DNA from: Actinomycetota bacterium
GTDB taxonomy: Bacteria; Actinomycetota; Acidimicrobiia; Acidimicrobiales; JAHWLA01
Length of the DNA: 16,049 nucleotides
Direction: 5' to 3'
NCBI GenBank assembly: GCA_019347595.1
Contig: JAHWLA010000001.1
Coordinates: forward strand, 1 to 16,049
The translations under genes and the position numbers were made by a program. Under the pieces are notes generated by a model that was not told the DNA's origin, searched no databases, and worked only from the letters and a program-made list of their open reading frames with translations. Positions 7,853 to 14,467 of this stretch are shown here, piece after piece; the stretch's first letter is position 1, and each line of letters begins with the position of its first letter.

Positions 7853-9066
7853 TGGACGAGGCCCGATTCCACGGCGAGGCTCGCTTCGACCGCGACGGCC
7901 CCCTGCACGGGGTGGTCGTCCTCGACGTCACCACCGCGTGGTCGGGCCCCATGGCCACGTGCGTGCTGGCCGATCTCGGCGCCGATGTGGTGCGGGTCGA
8001 GATGCCGGGCAACCGCGACGGGCAGATCCCGCCCGACATCCCCGGCACCGGGCTGTCGTGGTTCCGGGAGACGGTGAATCGCAACAAGCGCAGCGTGGCC
8101 GCCGACCTGCGCACGGACGAGGGCAGAGACGCGTTCCTGTACCTCGTGCGCAGGGCGGACGTCGTGGTCGAGAACTTCCGGCCCGGGACGATGGACGTAT
8201 GGCGGGTCGGCTACGACGACTGCCGGGCGGTGAAGGATGACATCGTCTTCGTGTCGATCTCGGGATGGGGCCAGTACGGGCCCGCATGCGATCGCCCCGG
8301 CTACGACCCGGCGGCCCAGGCGGCGTCGGGCTGGATGGCGCTCAACGGCGAGCCCGACGGCGGGCCGGTGAAGGCGCCGACGTTCCTGGCCGACGACCTG
8401 GCCGGCCTGCACGCGGCGCTGGGAGCGCTGGCGGCCCTGCGCCATCGGGATGCCTGTGGCGAGGGCCAGCACGTCGACGTGTCGCTGCTCGACTGCCTGC
8501 TGTTCCAGGCGGACGGGCTGCCGACGCTGGCGGCGTGCGGGCTCCCGGTGCGACGCGGCGGGAACGAGCTGGAGGTGGTGGCCCCCGCCAACGTGTACGC
8601 CTGCGCCGACGGGCCGGTGTACGTCACCGTCGCGCTCGACCGCCATTGGCGGGCACTGGCCGGGGCGATGGGCCGGCCGGAGCTGGCCCGGGCGCCCGGC
8701 TTCGCCACGAACGGCGAGCGGTGTGCCAATCGCCAGGCGGTGAACGCGGTGGTCGCCGACTGGTGCGCGGCGCGGACGCGAGCCGAGGTGATCGCCCGGT
8801 TGGAGGAGGCCGGCATCACCGTGGCCGCGGTGCGCACGTTGCACGAAGCGGTCGTGGACCCGCACGTGCAGGCCCGTCGTATGTTGGTGCCCACGGTGCT
8901 CTCGAACGGGACGGTGGCGCCCCTGGTGGCCCCGCCGGTGAAGTTCTCGCGCACGCCGACGTCGATCCGCCGCCCCGCACCCGTCCCGGGTGCGCACACC
9001 GACGAGCTCCTCGGCGCCGCGGCCGTGTCTGCGGCGGCGACGGACGGAGACACGCGCGGCGACTGA
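7852..9066 (+). CDS. CaiB/BaiF family (class III) CoA-transferase
   Basis: A 404-residue class III CoA-transferase, which moves CoA between carboxylic acids through a covalent Asp-anhydride. Visible family marks are VVVLDVTTAWSGPMATCVLADLGADVVRVE near the N-terminus (21-50), NRNKRSVAADLR (76-87), VVENFRPG (105-112), and GYDPAAQAASGWM at 150-162, where Asp152 matches the catalytic Asp of formyl-CoA transferase. The C-terminal AGITVAAV and VKFSRTP segments are also typical. The ATG at 7852 forms TGATG with the thiolase stop; a GTG one codon earlier is an alternative. No clear ribosome site is seen, which points to coupling. Relatives act on carnitine, bile acids, 2-methylacyl-CoA (racemases) or aromatic acids, so a CoA-transferase or an alpha-methylacyl-CoA racemase-like role are both possible. 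Confidence 0.92.
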   Translation: MDEARFHGEARFDRDGPLHGVVVLDVTTAWSGPMATCVLADLGADVVRVEMPGNRDGQIPPDIPGTGLSWFRETVNRNKRSVAADLRTDEGRDAFLYLVRRADVVVENFRPGTMDVWRVGYDDCRAVKDDIVFVSISGWGQYGPACDRPGYDPAAQAASGWMALNGEPDGGPVKAPTFLADDLAGLHAALGALAALRHRDACGEGQHVDVSLLDCLLFQADGLPTLAACGLPVRRGGNELEVVAPANVYACADGPVYVTVALDRHWRALAGAMGRPELARAPGFATNGERCANRQAVNAVVADWCAARTRAEVIARLEEAGITVAAVRTLHEAVVDPHVQARRMLVPTVLSNGTVAPLVAPPVKFSRTPTSIRRPAPVPGAHTDELLGAAAVSAAATDGDTRGD

Positions 9067-9098
9067 CGGGCATCCCCTCGGTCCGCATACTCCTTCCG
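9063..9098 (+). promoter_or_regulatory. possible internal leaderless promoter before the flavoprotein gene
   Basis: The only real gap inside the rightward operon (32 bases) holds a promoter-like arrangement. CTGACG at 9063-9068 overlaps the upstream TGA and is followed by a 17-base spacer and CATACT at 9086-9091. The -10-like box ends 7 bases before GTG 9099, the same distance as in front of the thiolase ATG. No Shine-Dalgarno is seen. Matches to consensus are 4 of 6 in each box, so this is suggestive only. Confidence 0.35.
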
Positions 9099-10349
9099 GT
9101 GAGCGGTGCCGTCGACCTCGAACTGCGGCCGGTGTCGCCGGCCGGCGATCGCCTGGTCAAGTTGGCCGACGAACACGCCTTGGCCTTCGCCGAGCGAGCG
9201 GCCGAGCACGACCGGCTGAACACCTTTCCTGACGCTCACTGGGCGGCCATGGCCGAGAGTGGCCTCCTCGGCGCGTGCGTGCCCGAGCGGTTGGGCGGGC
9301 TGGGTGTGACGAGGGTCCAGGATGTGGTCGCCGCCGTCAACCGGCTGGGGCGGGGCGACGGCTCGACTGCCATCGGCGTCAACATGCACCTGTCGGCGCC
9401 CTGGTTCTTCGGGCGCCTCCTCGAGGACGAAGCCGACGAGCGACGGGTCCGCGAGCTCCGTCTGCTGCTGCGCCTGGCGGGCTCCGGGCGGGCGGTGTTC
9501 TGCGTGGCCTTCACCGAGCACGGCCGCCACATCCCGTGGCCTGCCACCGAAGCGCGCCGGGCGCCGGGTGGCTATCGCCTCGACGGGCGCAAGGGCTTCG
9601 CCACCAATTCGCCCGCCTGCACCGTGCTGCTCTCGTCGGTGCGCGTCGTCGACGACGACGGGCAGCCTCGACTCGGCTTCGCCCTGGTGCCGCGGTCGGC
9701 CCCGGGCGTCGAGATCGAGGAGGTGTGGGACGCGCTGGGAATGCGCGCCTCCGGCAGCCACAACGTGGTCTACCGCGACGTGGCCCTCGACGAGCGCATG
9801 GTGATCGTCACCGGCCCGTTGGGCGAGATCGCCACCGCCACGTTCCCGCTCGTGTTGGTGAACGCGCTCGGGCTGGCGGCTGCCTTTCTCGGCATCGCCG
9901 AGGCCGCCCACGCCCACGCCGTCGACCTGGCCGGCCGCACCCGCAAGGCGCCGAGCGATCGTCCGATCGCCGAGCGCCCCGCGGTGCAGCATCAGGTGGG
10001 CGAGGCCGAGGTCGACCTCGCCCTGTCGCGTGGCGCCATCGCCGCCGCCGCTCGCTTGCTCGACGAGTTCTTCGACGGCCACGCCCAGGCCGACCTCGAC
10101 CCGGGTGACCTCCATCGACTGATGAAGACGGTGCAGTGCGTGGCGGTCGAAGCCAAGCGACGGGCCATCGAGGTGGTCGACCGGGCCATGACCGTCTCGG
10201 GGGGTGCCGGCTACGCCACCCGGTCGCTGCTCTCGCGGCTCTACCGCGACGTGCGGGCCGGGCCGTTCATGCAGCCGTTCTCGCCGTTGGAGGCATACGA
10301 GTACATCGGGCGGGTCGCCCTCGGCCTCGATCCCATGGTGGCGCTGTGA
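9099..10349 (+). CDS. acyl-CoA dehydrogenase-fold flavoprotein (dehydrogenase or flavin monooxygenase type)
   Basis: A 416-residue protein with the three-part acyl-CoA dehydrogenase fold. The N-terminal helical part contains GLLGACVPERLGGLG (55-69). The middle beta domain has FCVAFTEHG (134-142), YRLDGRKGFATNSP (159-172) and LGMRASGSHNVVY (213-225), where flavin contacts normally lie. The C-terminal helical part includes MTVSGGAGYATRSLLSRLYRDVRAG (364-388). The end reads PFSPLEAYEYIGR rather than the usual 'yEGtneiqr' stretch carrying the catalytic Glu of many dehydrogenases. This is closer to the type 2 C-terminal domain of HpaB/DszC-like flavin monooxygenases. Desaturation and oxygenation are therefore both open. 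GTG 9099 is the only reasonable start after the upstream stop. It overlaps the diiron gene by GTGA. Confidence 0.85.
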   Translation: MSGAVDLELRPVSPAGDRLVKLADEHALAFAERAAEHDRLNTFPDAHWAAMAESGLLGACVPERLGGLGVTRVQDVVAAVNRLGRGDGSTAIGVNMHLSAPWFFGRLLEDEADERRVRELRLLLRLAGSGRAVFCVAFTEHGRHIPWPATEARRAPGGYRLDGRKGFATNSPACTVLLSSVRVVDDDGQPRLGFALVPRSAPGVEIEEVWDALGMRASGSHNVVYRDVALDERMVIVTGPLGEIATATFPLVLVNALGLAAAFLGIAEAAHAHAVDLAGRTRKAPSDRPIAERPAVQHQVGEAEVDLALSRGAIAAAARLLDEFFDGHAQADLDPGDLHRLMKTVQCVAVEAKRRAIEVVDRAMTVSGGAGYATRSLLSRLYRDVRAGPFMQPFSPLEAYEYIGRVALGLDPMVAL

Positions 10350-11341
10350 GCGTGCGCCTTCCGGTCGATGCGGCTGCCGCGCTGCCCGTCGACGCCGCGG
10401 TCACAGCTCTGCTCACGTGGGAGTACGAGCCCGCCAACCCTCGCATGCTGGCCCTGTACGAGCAGGCCAAGGCCGGGCAGTGGAACGCCTCCACCGACAT
10501 CGCATGGGAGACGCCCGTGCCGTTCGGGGAGCCCTTGGGCGACGACTCCGCCTTCGTGACCGAGGCATTTGAGATGTCGTCGTTGGGGCGGTTCGGGCGG
10601 CCCTTCTGGGACGTGTTTCGCTGGGAGTTCCAGTCGTGGATGGTGAGCCAGTTCCTGCACGGGGAGCAGGGCGCGCTCGTGGCCACCGCCCGACTGGTGG
10701 AGGTGCTGCCCACGGTGGAGGGGAAGCTGCATGCCGCGGGCCAGGTGGTCGACGAAGCGCGGCACCTCGAGGCGTTCTCCCGCTACCTGCGCGAGCACGT
10801 GCCCGAGCCGTATCCCATCTCCTCGCCGCTGGCGGACCTGCTGGGCGACACCCTCTCCGACGCTCGCTGGGACGTGGCCGCGCTGGGGATGCAGGTGATC
10901 GTGGAGGGCATCGCCATGGCCGCCTTCCGGCTGGCCGACTCGTCCTTCCACGACGACCTCATCCGGCAGATCGCCCGCATGGTCGCTCGCGACGAGGCCC
11001 GCCACGTCGCCTTCGGCGTCATCGCCCTCGAAGGGCTCTACGACGAAATGACCTCGGCCGAGCGAGCCGAGCGCGAGGAGTTCGTGCTCGAGGCGGCCGA
11101 CCTCATGCGCCGTCGGTTCCTGCTCGAGGACGTGTGGGACCGCTTGGGCGTGGCCCGCTCCGAGGGCGTGGAGTTCGCCCTCTCGAACCCGATGATGACG
11201 CAGTACCGCCAGACCGTGTTCGCCAAGGTGGTGTCGACGCTGCGCCGCATCGGGCTGCTGTCGTCGTCGGTCACCGACGGGTTGGCTGCCATGGGCCTCC
11301 TCGGCGGGGCGGCCGGCCGGCTGGCCGGGCGGCTCGGGTGA
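10346..11341 (+). CDS. ferritin-like diiron protein, probable diiron oxygenase/oxidase
   Basis: A 331-residue helical protein with a complete carboxylate-bridged diiron ligand set. Glu107 (HGEQGAL), then Glu137 and His140 in DEARHLEAF, form the first half. Glu187 (VEGIA), then Glu217 and His220 in DEARHVAFG, form the second. The two halves have identical 30-residue spacing between the single Glu and the ExxH, as expected for a ferritin/ribonucleotide-reductase-R2-type four-helix bundle. No ribonucleotide-reductase tyrosine motif was recognised, so an oxygenase or N-oxygenase (AurF-like in logic) or an oxidase is more likely. This is inference. GTG 10346 overlaps the flavoprotein stop by GTGA; the open frame further upstream is a shadow. 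It is followed by the second P450 with another GTGA overlap, so three oxidation enzymes are co-translated. Confidence 0.87.
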   Translation: MSVRLPVDAAAALPVDAAVTALLTWEYEPANPRMLALYEQAKAGQWNASTDIAWETPVPFGEPLGDDSAFVTEAFEMSSLGRFGRPFWDVFRWEFQSWMVSQFLHGEQGALVATARLVEVLPTVEGKLHAAGQVVDEARHLEAFSRYLREHVPEPYPISSPLADLLGDTLSDARWDVAALGMQVIVEGIAMAAFRLADSSFHDDLIRQIARMVARDEARHVAFGVIALEGLYDEMTSAERAEREEFVLEAADLMRRRFLLEDVWDRLGVARSEGVEFALSNPMMTQYRQTVFAKVVSTLRRIGLLSSSVTDGLAAMGLLGGAAGRLAGRLG

Positions 11342-12567
11342 CTGCCGTCGAGCAGGGGTCGACGAGCCCTGGGACCCTGCGCCACGACGTGGACGCGTTG
11401 CTGGCCCTCGACGACCCGTATCCGACGTTCGCCCGCATGCGGGCCGAGGGACCTGTGCTGCGAGGACGTGTGGGGCAGTGGCTCGTACCCCGCTACGCCG
11501 ATGTGGCCACCCTGCTCAAGGACCGCAGCCTCAGCAGCGACTTCCCCGAGGCGTACCACAGGATGAAGGTGGGCGACGGGCCCACTGCCTCGTTCCTCAC
11601 TCGCGTGGTCATTGACCGCGATCCGCCCGACCACACCGCGCTGCGTCACCTGGTCGGCGGGGCGTTCGGCCCCGGTCAGGTCCGCAACCTGGAGGCGCGG
11701 ATCGCGGAGTTGGTTGACGGCCTGCTCGACGAGGCGGTCGAACGGGCCGACGGTGGCGCGGTCGACATGCTCGAGTTCCTCGCCGTGCCCCTGCCGGTGC
11801 TGGTGGTGTGCGAACTGCTCGGCCTGCCCGCGTCCGAGTGGACGGTCGTTCGCCCCCATGCCACCGACCTGACCGTGGCCGTGGGCGAGGTGGCGCTGGA
11901 CGACGAGGCCCGCCAGCGAGGCGACGCGGCGGTGACGTGGCTGCGCGAGTACCTCGGCGCCGTCCTGCGCCAGCGGTCGATCTCGCCCCAAGACGATCTG
12001 CTGTCGGCTATGGGCGCCGCGGTAGCCGAGGGCACGGTCGGATTCGACGAGGCGGTCGACAATGCGGTGTTTCTCTTCTTCGCCGGCTTCGTGACGACCA
12101 CGACCCTGCTGGCCACCGGCTGCGCGCTTCTCGCGGACCACCCCGACGAGTTGCGGCTGTTGGTCGACGACCCGTCGCTCGTGCCCTCCGCGGTCGAGGA
12201 GTTCCTCCGGTTCGACGCGCCGGTCCAGATGGCGACGCGCCTCGTGCGTACGCCGGTCGTGGTCGGTGGGCGTACTATCCGGCCCGGTCGCCTCTTGATG
12301 CTGCTGCTGGGGTCGGCGAACCGGGACGAGACGCGGTTCGAGCGGCCCGACCGGCTCGATGTGCGGCGCCGTCCGAACTCACACGTCGCCTTCGGCGGCG
12401 GCATGCACCACTGCCTCGGTGCCCACCTGGCGCGTCTTCAGGGCGCAGTCGCGTTCTCCAGGATGCTGGCGCGTTTCTCGCTGGCCCCTGCCGACCCGCC
12501 GGTCCGCCGGACCACGGGAATGTTCCGCACCTTCGAGCGGGTGACGCTCGCCCTCACCCCCCGCTGA
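11338..12567 (+). CDS. cytochrome P450 with atypical I-helix
   Basis: A 409-residue bacterial P450. The C-helix region IDRDPPDHTALRHLVGGAF is at 92-110, ExxR is Glu288/Arg291 in VEEFLRF, and the heme loop FGGGMHHCLG (352-361) carries Cys359. The I-helix reads AGFVTTTT (249-256): the acidic residue normally before the conserved Thr (AGxD/ET) is Val252, while Thr253 and Thr254 remain. Loss of the acid is known to lower or redirect oxygen activation in studied P450s. An unusual reaction, a substrate-assisted mechanism or peroxide use are therefore possibilities, not conclusions. GTG 11338 overlaps the diiron gene by GTGA. It is the last gene of the rightward operon; a GC-rich hairpin begins at the base after its stop. 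It differs in sequence from the P450 ending at 3913, so they are not recent duplicates. Confidence 0.93.
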   Translation: MTAVEQGSTSPGTLRHDVDALLALDDPYPTFARMRAEGPVLRGRVGQWLVPRYADVATLLKDRSLSSDFPEAYHRMKVGDGPTASFLTRVVIDRDPPDHTALRHLVGGAFGPGQVRNLEARIAELVDGLLDEAVERADGGAVDMLEFLAVPLPVLVVCELLGLPASEWTVVRPHATDLTVAVGEVALDDEARQRGDAAVTWLREYLGAVLRQRSISPQDDLLSAMGAAVAEGTVGFDEAVDNAVFLFFAGFVTTTTLLATGCALLADHPDELRLLVDDPSLVPSAVEEFLRFDAPVQMATRLVRTPVVVGGRTIRPGRLLMLLLGSANRDETRFERPDRLDVRRRPNSHVAFGGGMHHCLGAHLARLQGAVAFSRMLARFSLAPADPPVRRTTGMFRTFERVTLALTPR

Positions 12568-12585
12568 CCGGTTCGTCCGAGCCGG
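12568..12585. terminator. GC-rich hairpin between convergent genes, possible bidirectional terminator
   Basis: CCGGTTCG (12568-12575) and CGAGCCGG (12578-12585) can pair over 8 positions with one G-T wobble and a very short loop; opening the last pair gives a 7-base stem with a 4-base loop. It starts directly after the P450 stop and lies 25 bases from the stop of the leftward thioesterase gene. There is no T-run, which is common for actinobacterial terminator candidates. Confidence 0.45.
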
Positions 12586-12610
12586 GTGGTGAGGTCATCG
12601 GGCGGTGGAG

Positions 12611-13405
12611 TCAGCCGAGAGGTCGGCAGAGCATTTGCTGTGTGCCGGTCGCCGTCAGCGCCCCGCTCTCACCCCATAGGGCGGCACTGCCCGCGATGAG
12701 CCCGCCTCCCGCATGCACGCCACGCGCCTCTCCCGCCAGCCATACATCGTCGGGCACCGGCTGGTGGAAGGACACGGAGTAGTCGAGCGTCGGCGCGATG
12801 AACGTCATCGCCTCGAAGGCCCGAGCGATGGCGGGGAACTGGGCGGTGTCGAGGGCGACCAAGGAGCGGCCCGCGTCGAGCCACGGGTCGTCGGGGAACG
12901 TGGCCTGGGGGACGAAGCGCTGCCAGCCCGCCACCACAGGGTCAGCACCGTCCTCGCCCACGATGCCCGGTGGGATGCGGATTTCGAAGTTCGACCAGAA
13001 CCTCTGACCGAAGTCGACTCGCGCCATGGTTGTGGGCTCGGGCAGCGTGGGCATCGGCGACCACCGGCAGTCGGGCCCGGGTGAGTCTGCGGCCACGGTG
13101 CGGACGCTCGCCTCCATGATCAGCTTGTCCCCCTGGCGCATGTCGACGCGGAGGCACTCGGCGCGGCGCGTGGCCCGCAGGCTGGTGACCTCAAGCTCCG
13201 CTTCGCCGAAATCGGCCACGTTTACGTATTGGAGGTGGATAGTGCACGGACGATCGAGCCGGGTGACGGCGCCCGCCGCTCGCAGGGCCAACGTGGCCAG
13301 GAACCCGCCGTGAGGCCCCCAAATGCTCCACTCGTCGGTGAGCCGAGCCTGGAACCGATGTTCGTCGGTCTGGATAATCGCGGTGTCGTCGCCAAAGTGT
13401 CCCAT
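12611..13405 (-). CDS. TesB-like acyl-CoA thioesterase family protein (4HBT_3 type)
   Basis: A 264-residue double-hotdog thioesterase. The N-terminal WSIWGPHGGFLATLALRAAG (26-45) is the family signature region, followed by a first-half strand block ending near TVAADSPG (103-110). The second half starts near PIARAFEAM and holds FIAPTLDYSVSFHQP (202-216), with Asp208 a candidate catalytic residue. It ends in SGALTATGTQQMLCRP, where a Gln (256 or 257) matches the TesB Asp-Thr/Ser-Gln scheme. Length fits single-gene TesB-like proteins. It probably releases free acids from an acyl-CoA. It is transcribed alone to the left, converging with the P450 and diverging from the aldolase-family gene. No Shine-Dalgarno precedes ATG 13405, consistent with the leaderless promoter proposed upstream. 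Substrate unknown. Confidence 0.85.
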   Translation of the reverse strand: MGHFGDDTAIIQTDEHRFQARLTDEWSIWGPHGGFLATLALRAAGAVTRLDRPCTIHLQYVNVADFGEAELEVTSLRATRRAECLRVDMRQGDKLIMEASVRTVAADSPGPDCRWSPMPTLPEPTTMARVDFGQRFWSNFEIRIPPGIVGEDGADPVVAGWQRFVPQATFPDDPWLDAGRSLVALDTAQFPAIARAFEAMTFIAPTLDYSVSFHQPVPDDVWLAGEARGVHAGGGLIAGSAALWGESGALTATGTQQMLCRPLG

Positions 13406-13411
13406 GCAATG

Positions 13412-13440
13412 GTCCTAGCGGGTGGCCGTGTCGGGGACAA
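13412..13440 (-). promoter_or_regulatory. possible leaderless promoter of the thioesterase gene
   Basis: On the minus strand, TTGTCC (13440-13435) is followed by a 17-base spacer and TAGGAC (13417-13412), six bases before ATG 13405. This would place the transcript start at or next to the start codon. The boxes match consensus only partly (4 and 3 of 6), so confidence is low. The rest of the 113-base divergent gap shows no convincing promoter for the rightward aldolase-family gene. Confidence 0.3.
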
Positions 13441-13518
13441 GTACCGCGTTCGACGCACCTTCGTTCGAGGACCGTGTTGTGGAAGCATCCGACGGAACAC
13501 GCCTGGAGAGCTGGAGGA

Positions 13519-14286
13519 ATGGTGAAGGGCAACAAGGGGGTCCTCAAGCCACCGATCTTCGACAACATCGAGGACGAGCGCCGGCACCGCAAACAGCGGC
13601 TGGCGGCAGGCTTGCGGCTGTTCTCGAAGTGCGGTTTCGACGAGGGCGTGGCCGGCCACATCACCGCCCGCGACCCCGAGCTCACCGACCACTTCTGGGT
13701 CAATCCCTTCGGGGTGCACTTCTCGCTGATCCGCACATCCGACCTGTTGCTGGTGAACCACCACGGAGAGGTGGTCGAGGGTGACCTGGCCGTGAACCAG
13801 GCCGCCTTCGCCATCCACTCCCAGGTTCACGCGGCCCGGCCCGACGTAGTGGCCGCCGCCCACGCGCATTCCACGTACGGACGAGCGTGGTCGACGATCG
13901 GGCGACCGCTCGACCCCCTTACCCAGGATGTGTGCGCCTTCTACAACGGCCACGGGGTGTTCGACGACTACACCGGCGTGGTGCTCGACGTCGAGGAAGG
14001 CAAGCGCATCGCCCACGCCCTGGGCGAGTACAAAGCACTGATTCTCCGCAACCACGGCCTGCTGACCGTGGGGCACTCGGTCGACGAGGCGGTGTGGTGG
14101 TTCATCACCATGGAGCGGTCGTGCCAGGTGCAACTTCTGGCCGAGGCGGCGGGCACGCCGGTGCTCATCGATTCTGCGATGGCTGCACTCACGGCCAGAC
14201 AGGTGGGCTCGCCTCGAATCGGTTGGCTCAGTTTCCAGCCGCTCTACGAGCGCATCACGCACGAGCAGCCGGAACTTCTGGACTGA
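13519..14286 (+). CDS. class II aldolase/adducin family protein
   Basis: A 255-residue single-domain class II aldolase/adducin fold protein. Key features are CGFDEGVAGHITARDP (38-53), HHGEVVEGD (81-89), the zinc-binding pair His115 and His117 in AHAHS, and the third His179 in LRNHGLLTVG. The position where fuculose-phosphate aldolases have a catalytic Glu before the helix reads AVNQAAFAIH (91-100), so classical aldolase chemistry is doubtful. This is common among uncharacterised actinobacterial members. ATG 13519 is preferred over GTG 13474 because GGAGAG lies at 13505-13510, 8 bases before it; GTG 13522 is a minor alternative. It stands between a thioesterase and an NRPS and may be single or the last gene before the NRPS unit. 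Possible roles are a zinc-dependent lyase, decarboxylase or epimerase-like enzyme; function unproven. Confidence 0.88.
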   Translation: MVKGNKGVLKPPIFDNIEDERRHRKQRLAAGLRLFSKCGFDEGVAGHITARDPELTDHFWVNPFGVHFSLIRTSDLLLVNHHGEVVEGDLAVNQAAFAIHSQVHAARPDVVAAAHAHSTYGRAWSTIGRPLDPLTQDVCAFYNGHGVFDDYTGVVLDVEEGKRIAHALGEYKALILRNHGLLTVGHSVDEAVWWFITMERSCQVQLLAEAAGTPVLIDSAMAALTARQVGSPRIGWLSFQPLYERITHEQPELLD

Positions 14287-14467
14287 CGCGCGCGACCGCG
14301 CGAACGAACCAGTCGCGCGACTTGCGGTGCTCGCGCAGGGCCTAGGCGGCGTCCTCGGTTCGTTCTACCGTCCACCCCGTCCGTACCGAGGCATCGGACA
14401 GCCGTGTATTTGGCGCGCAGAGCCCGCCGATGTTGAGTCGGCCACCTGCTCGGAGCGAGGGAGCGCA
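14287..14467. other. 181-base intergenic region before the NRPS gene
   Basis: This is the longest gap in the window. Its first 36 bases carry the inverted repeat and palindrome listed separately; the rest (14323-14450) shows no gene, and only a weak -10-like TGTATT at 14405-14410 with no matching -35. A GAGGGAG at 14457-14463 lies four bases before GTG 14468. I looked for the AT-rich 19-base IdeR/DtxR iron box that controls mycobacterial mbt genes and saw none. Confidence 0.6.
14289..14322. repeat. GC-rich inverted repeat and 12-base palindrome; terminator or operator candidate
   Basis: CGCGCGAC (14289-14296) pairs perfectly with GTCGCGCG (14312-14319) across a 15-base loop. A smaller alternative stem CGCGC/GCGCG (14289-14293 with 14298-14302) shares its left arm. 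The right arm lies in a perfect palindrome, AGTCGCGCGACT (14311-14322), so CGCGCGAC also occurs as a direct repeat 25 bases apart (14289 and 14314). It begins 3 bases after the aldolase-family stop, which favours termination. The palindrome could instead bind a dimeric regulator of the NRPS gene. Confidence 0.45.

Noticed and set aside
8301..10115. Long open frame on the - strand (604 codons)
   Set aside because: It is antisense to the CoA-transferase and flavoprotein genes, has no recognisable motif, and spans two well-supported genes.
10636..11337. Upstream extension of the second P450 frame
   Set aside because: It is an out-of-frame reading of the diiron gene; the GTGA overlap at 11338 gives a normal P450 length.
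14287..14467. Possible IdeR/DtxR iron box upstream of the MbtB-like gene
   Set aside because: No AT-rich 19-base palindrome of the mycobacterial type was found in the gap; the only palindrome is entirely different and GC-rich.
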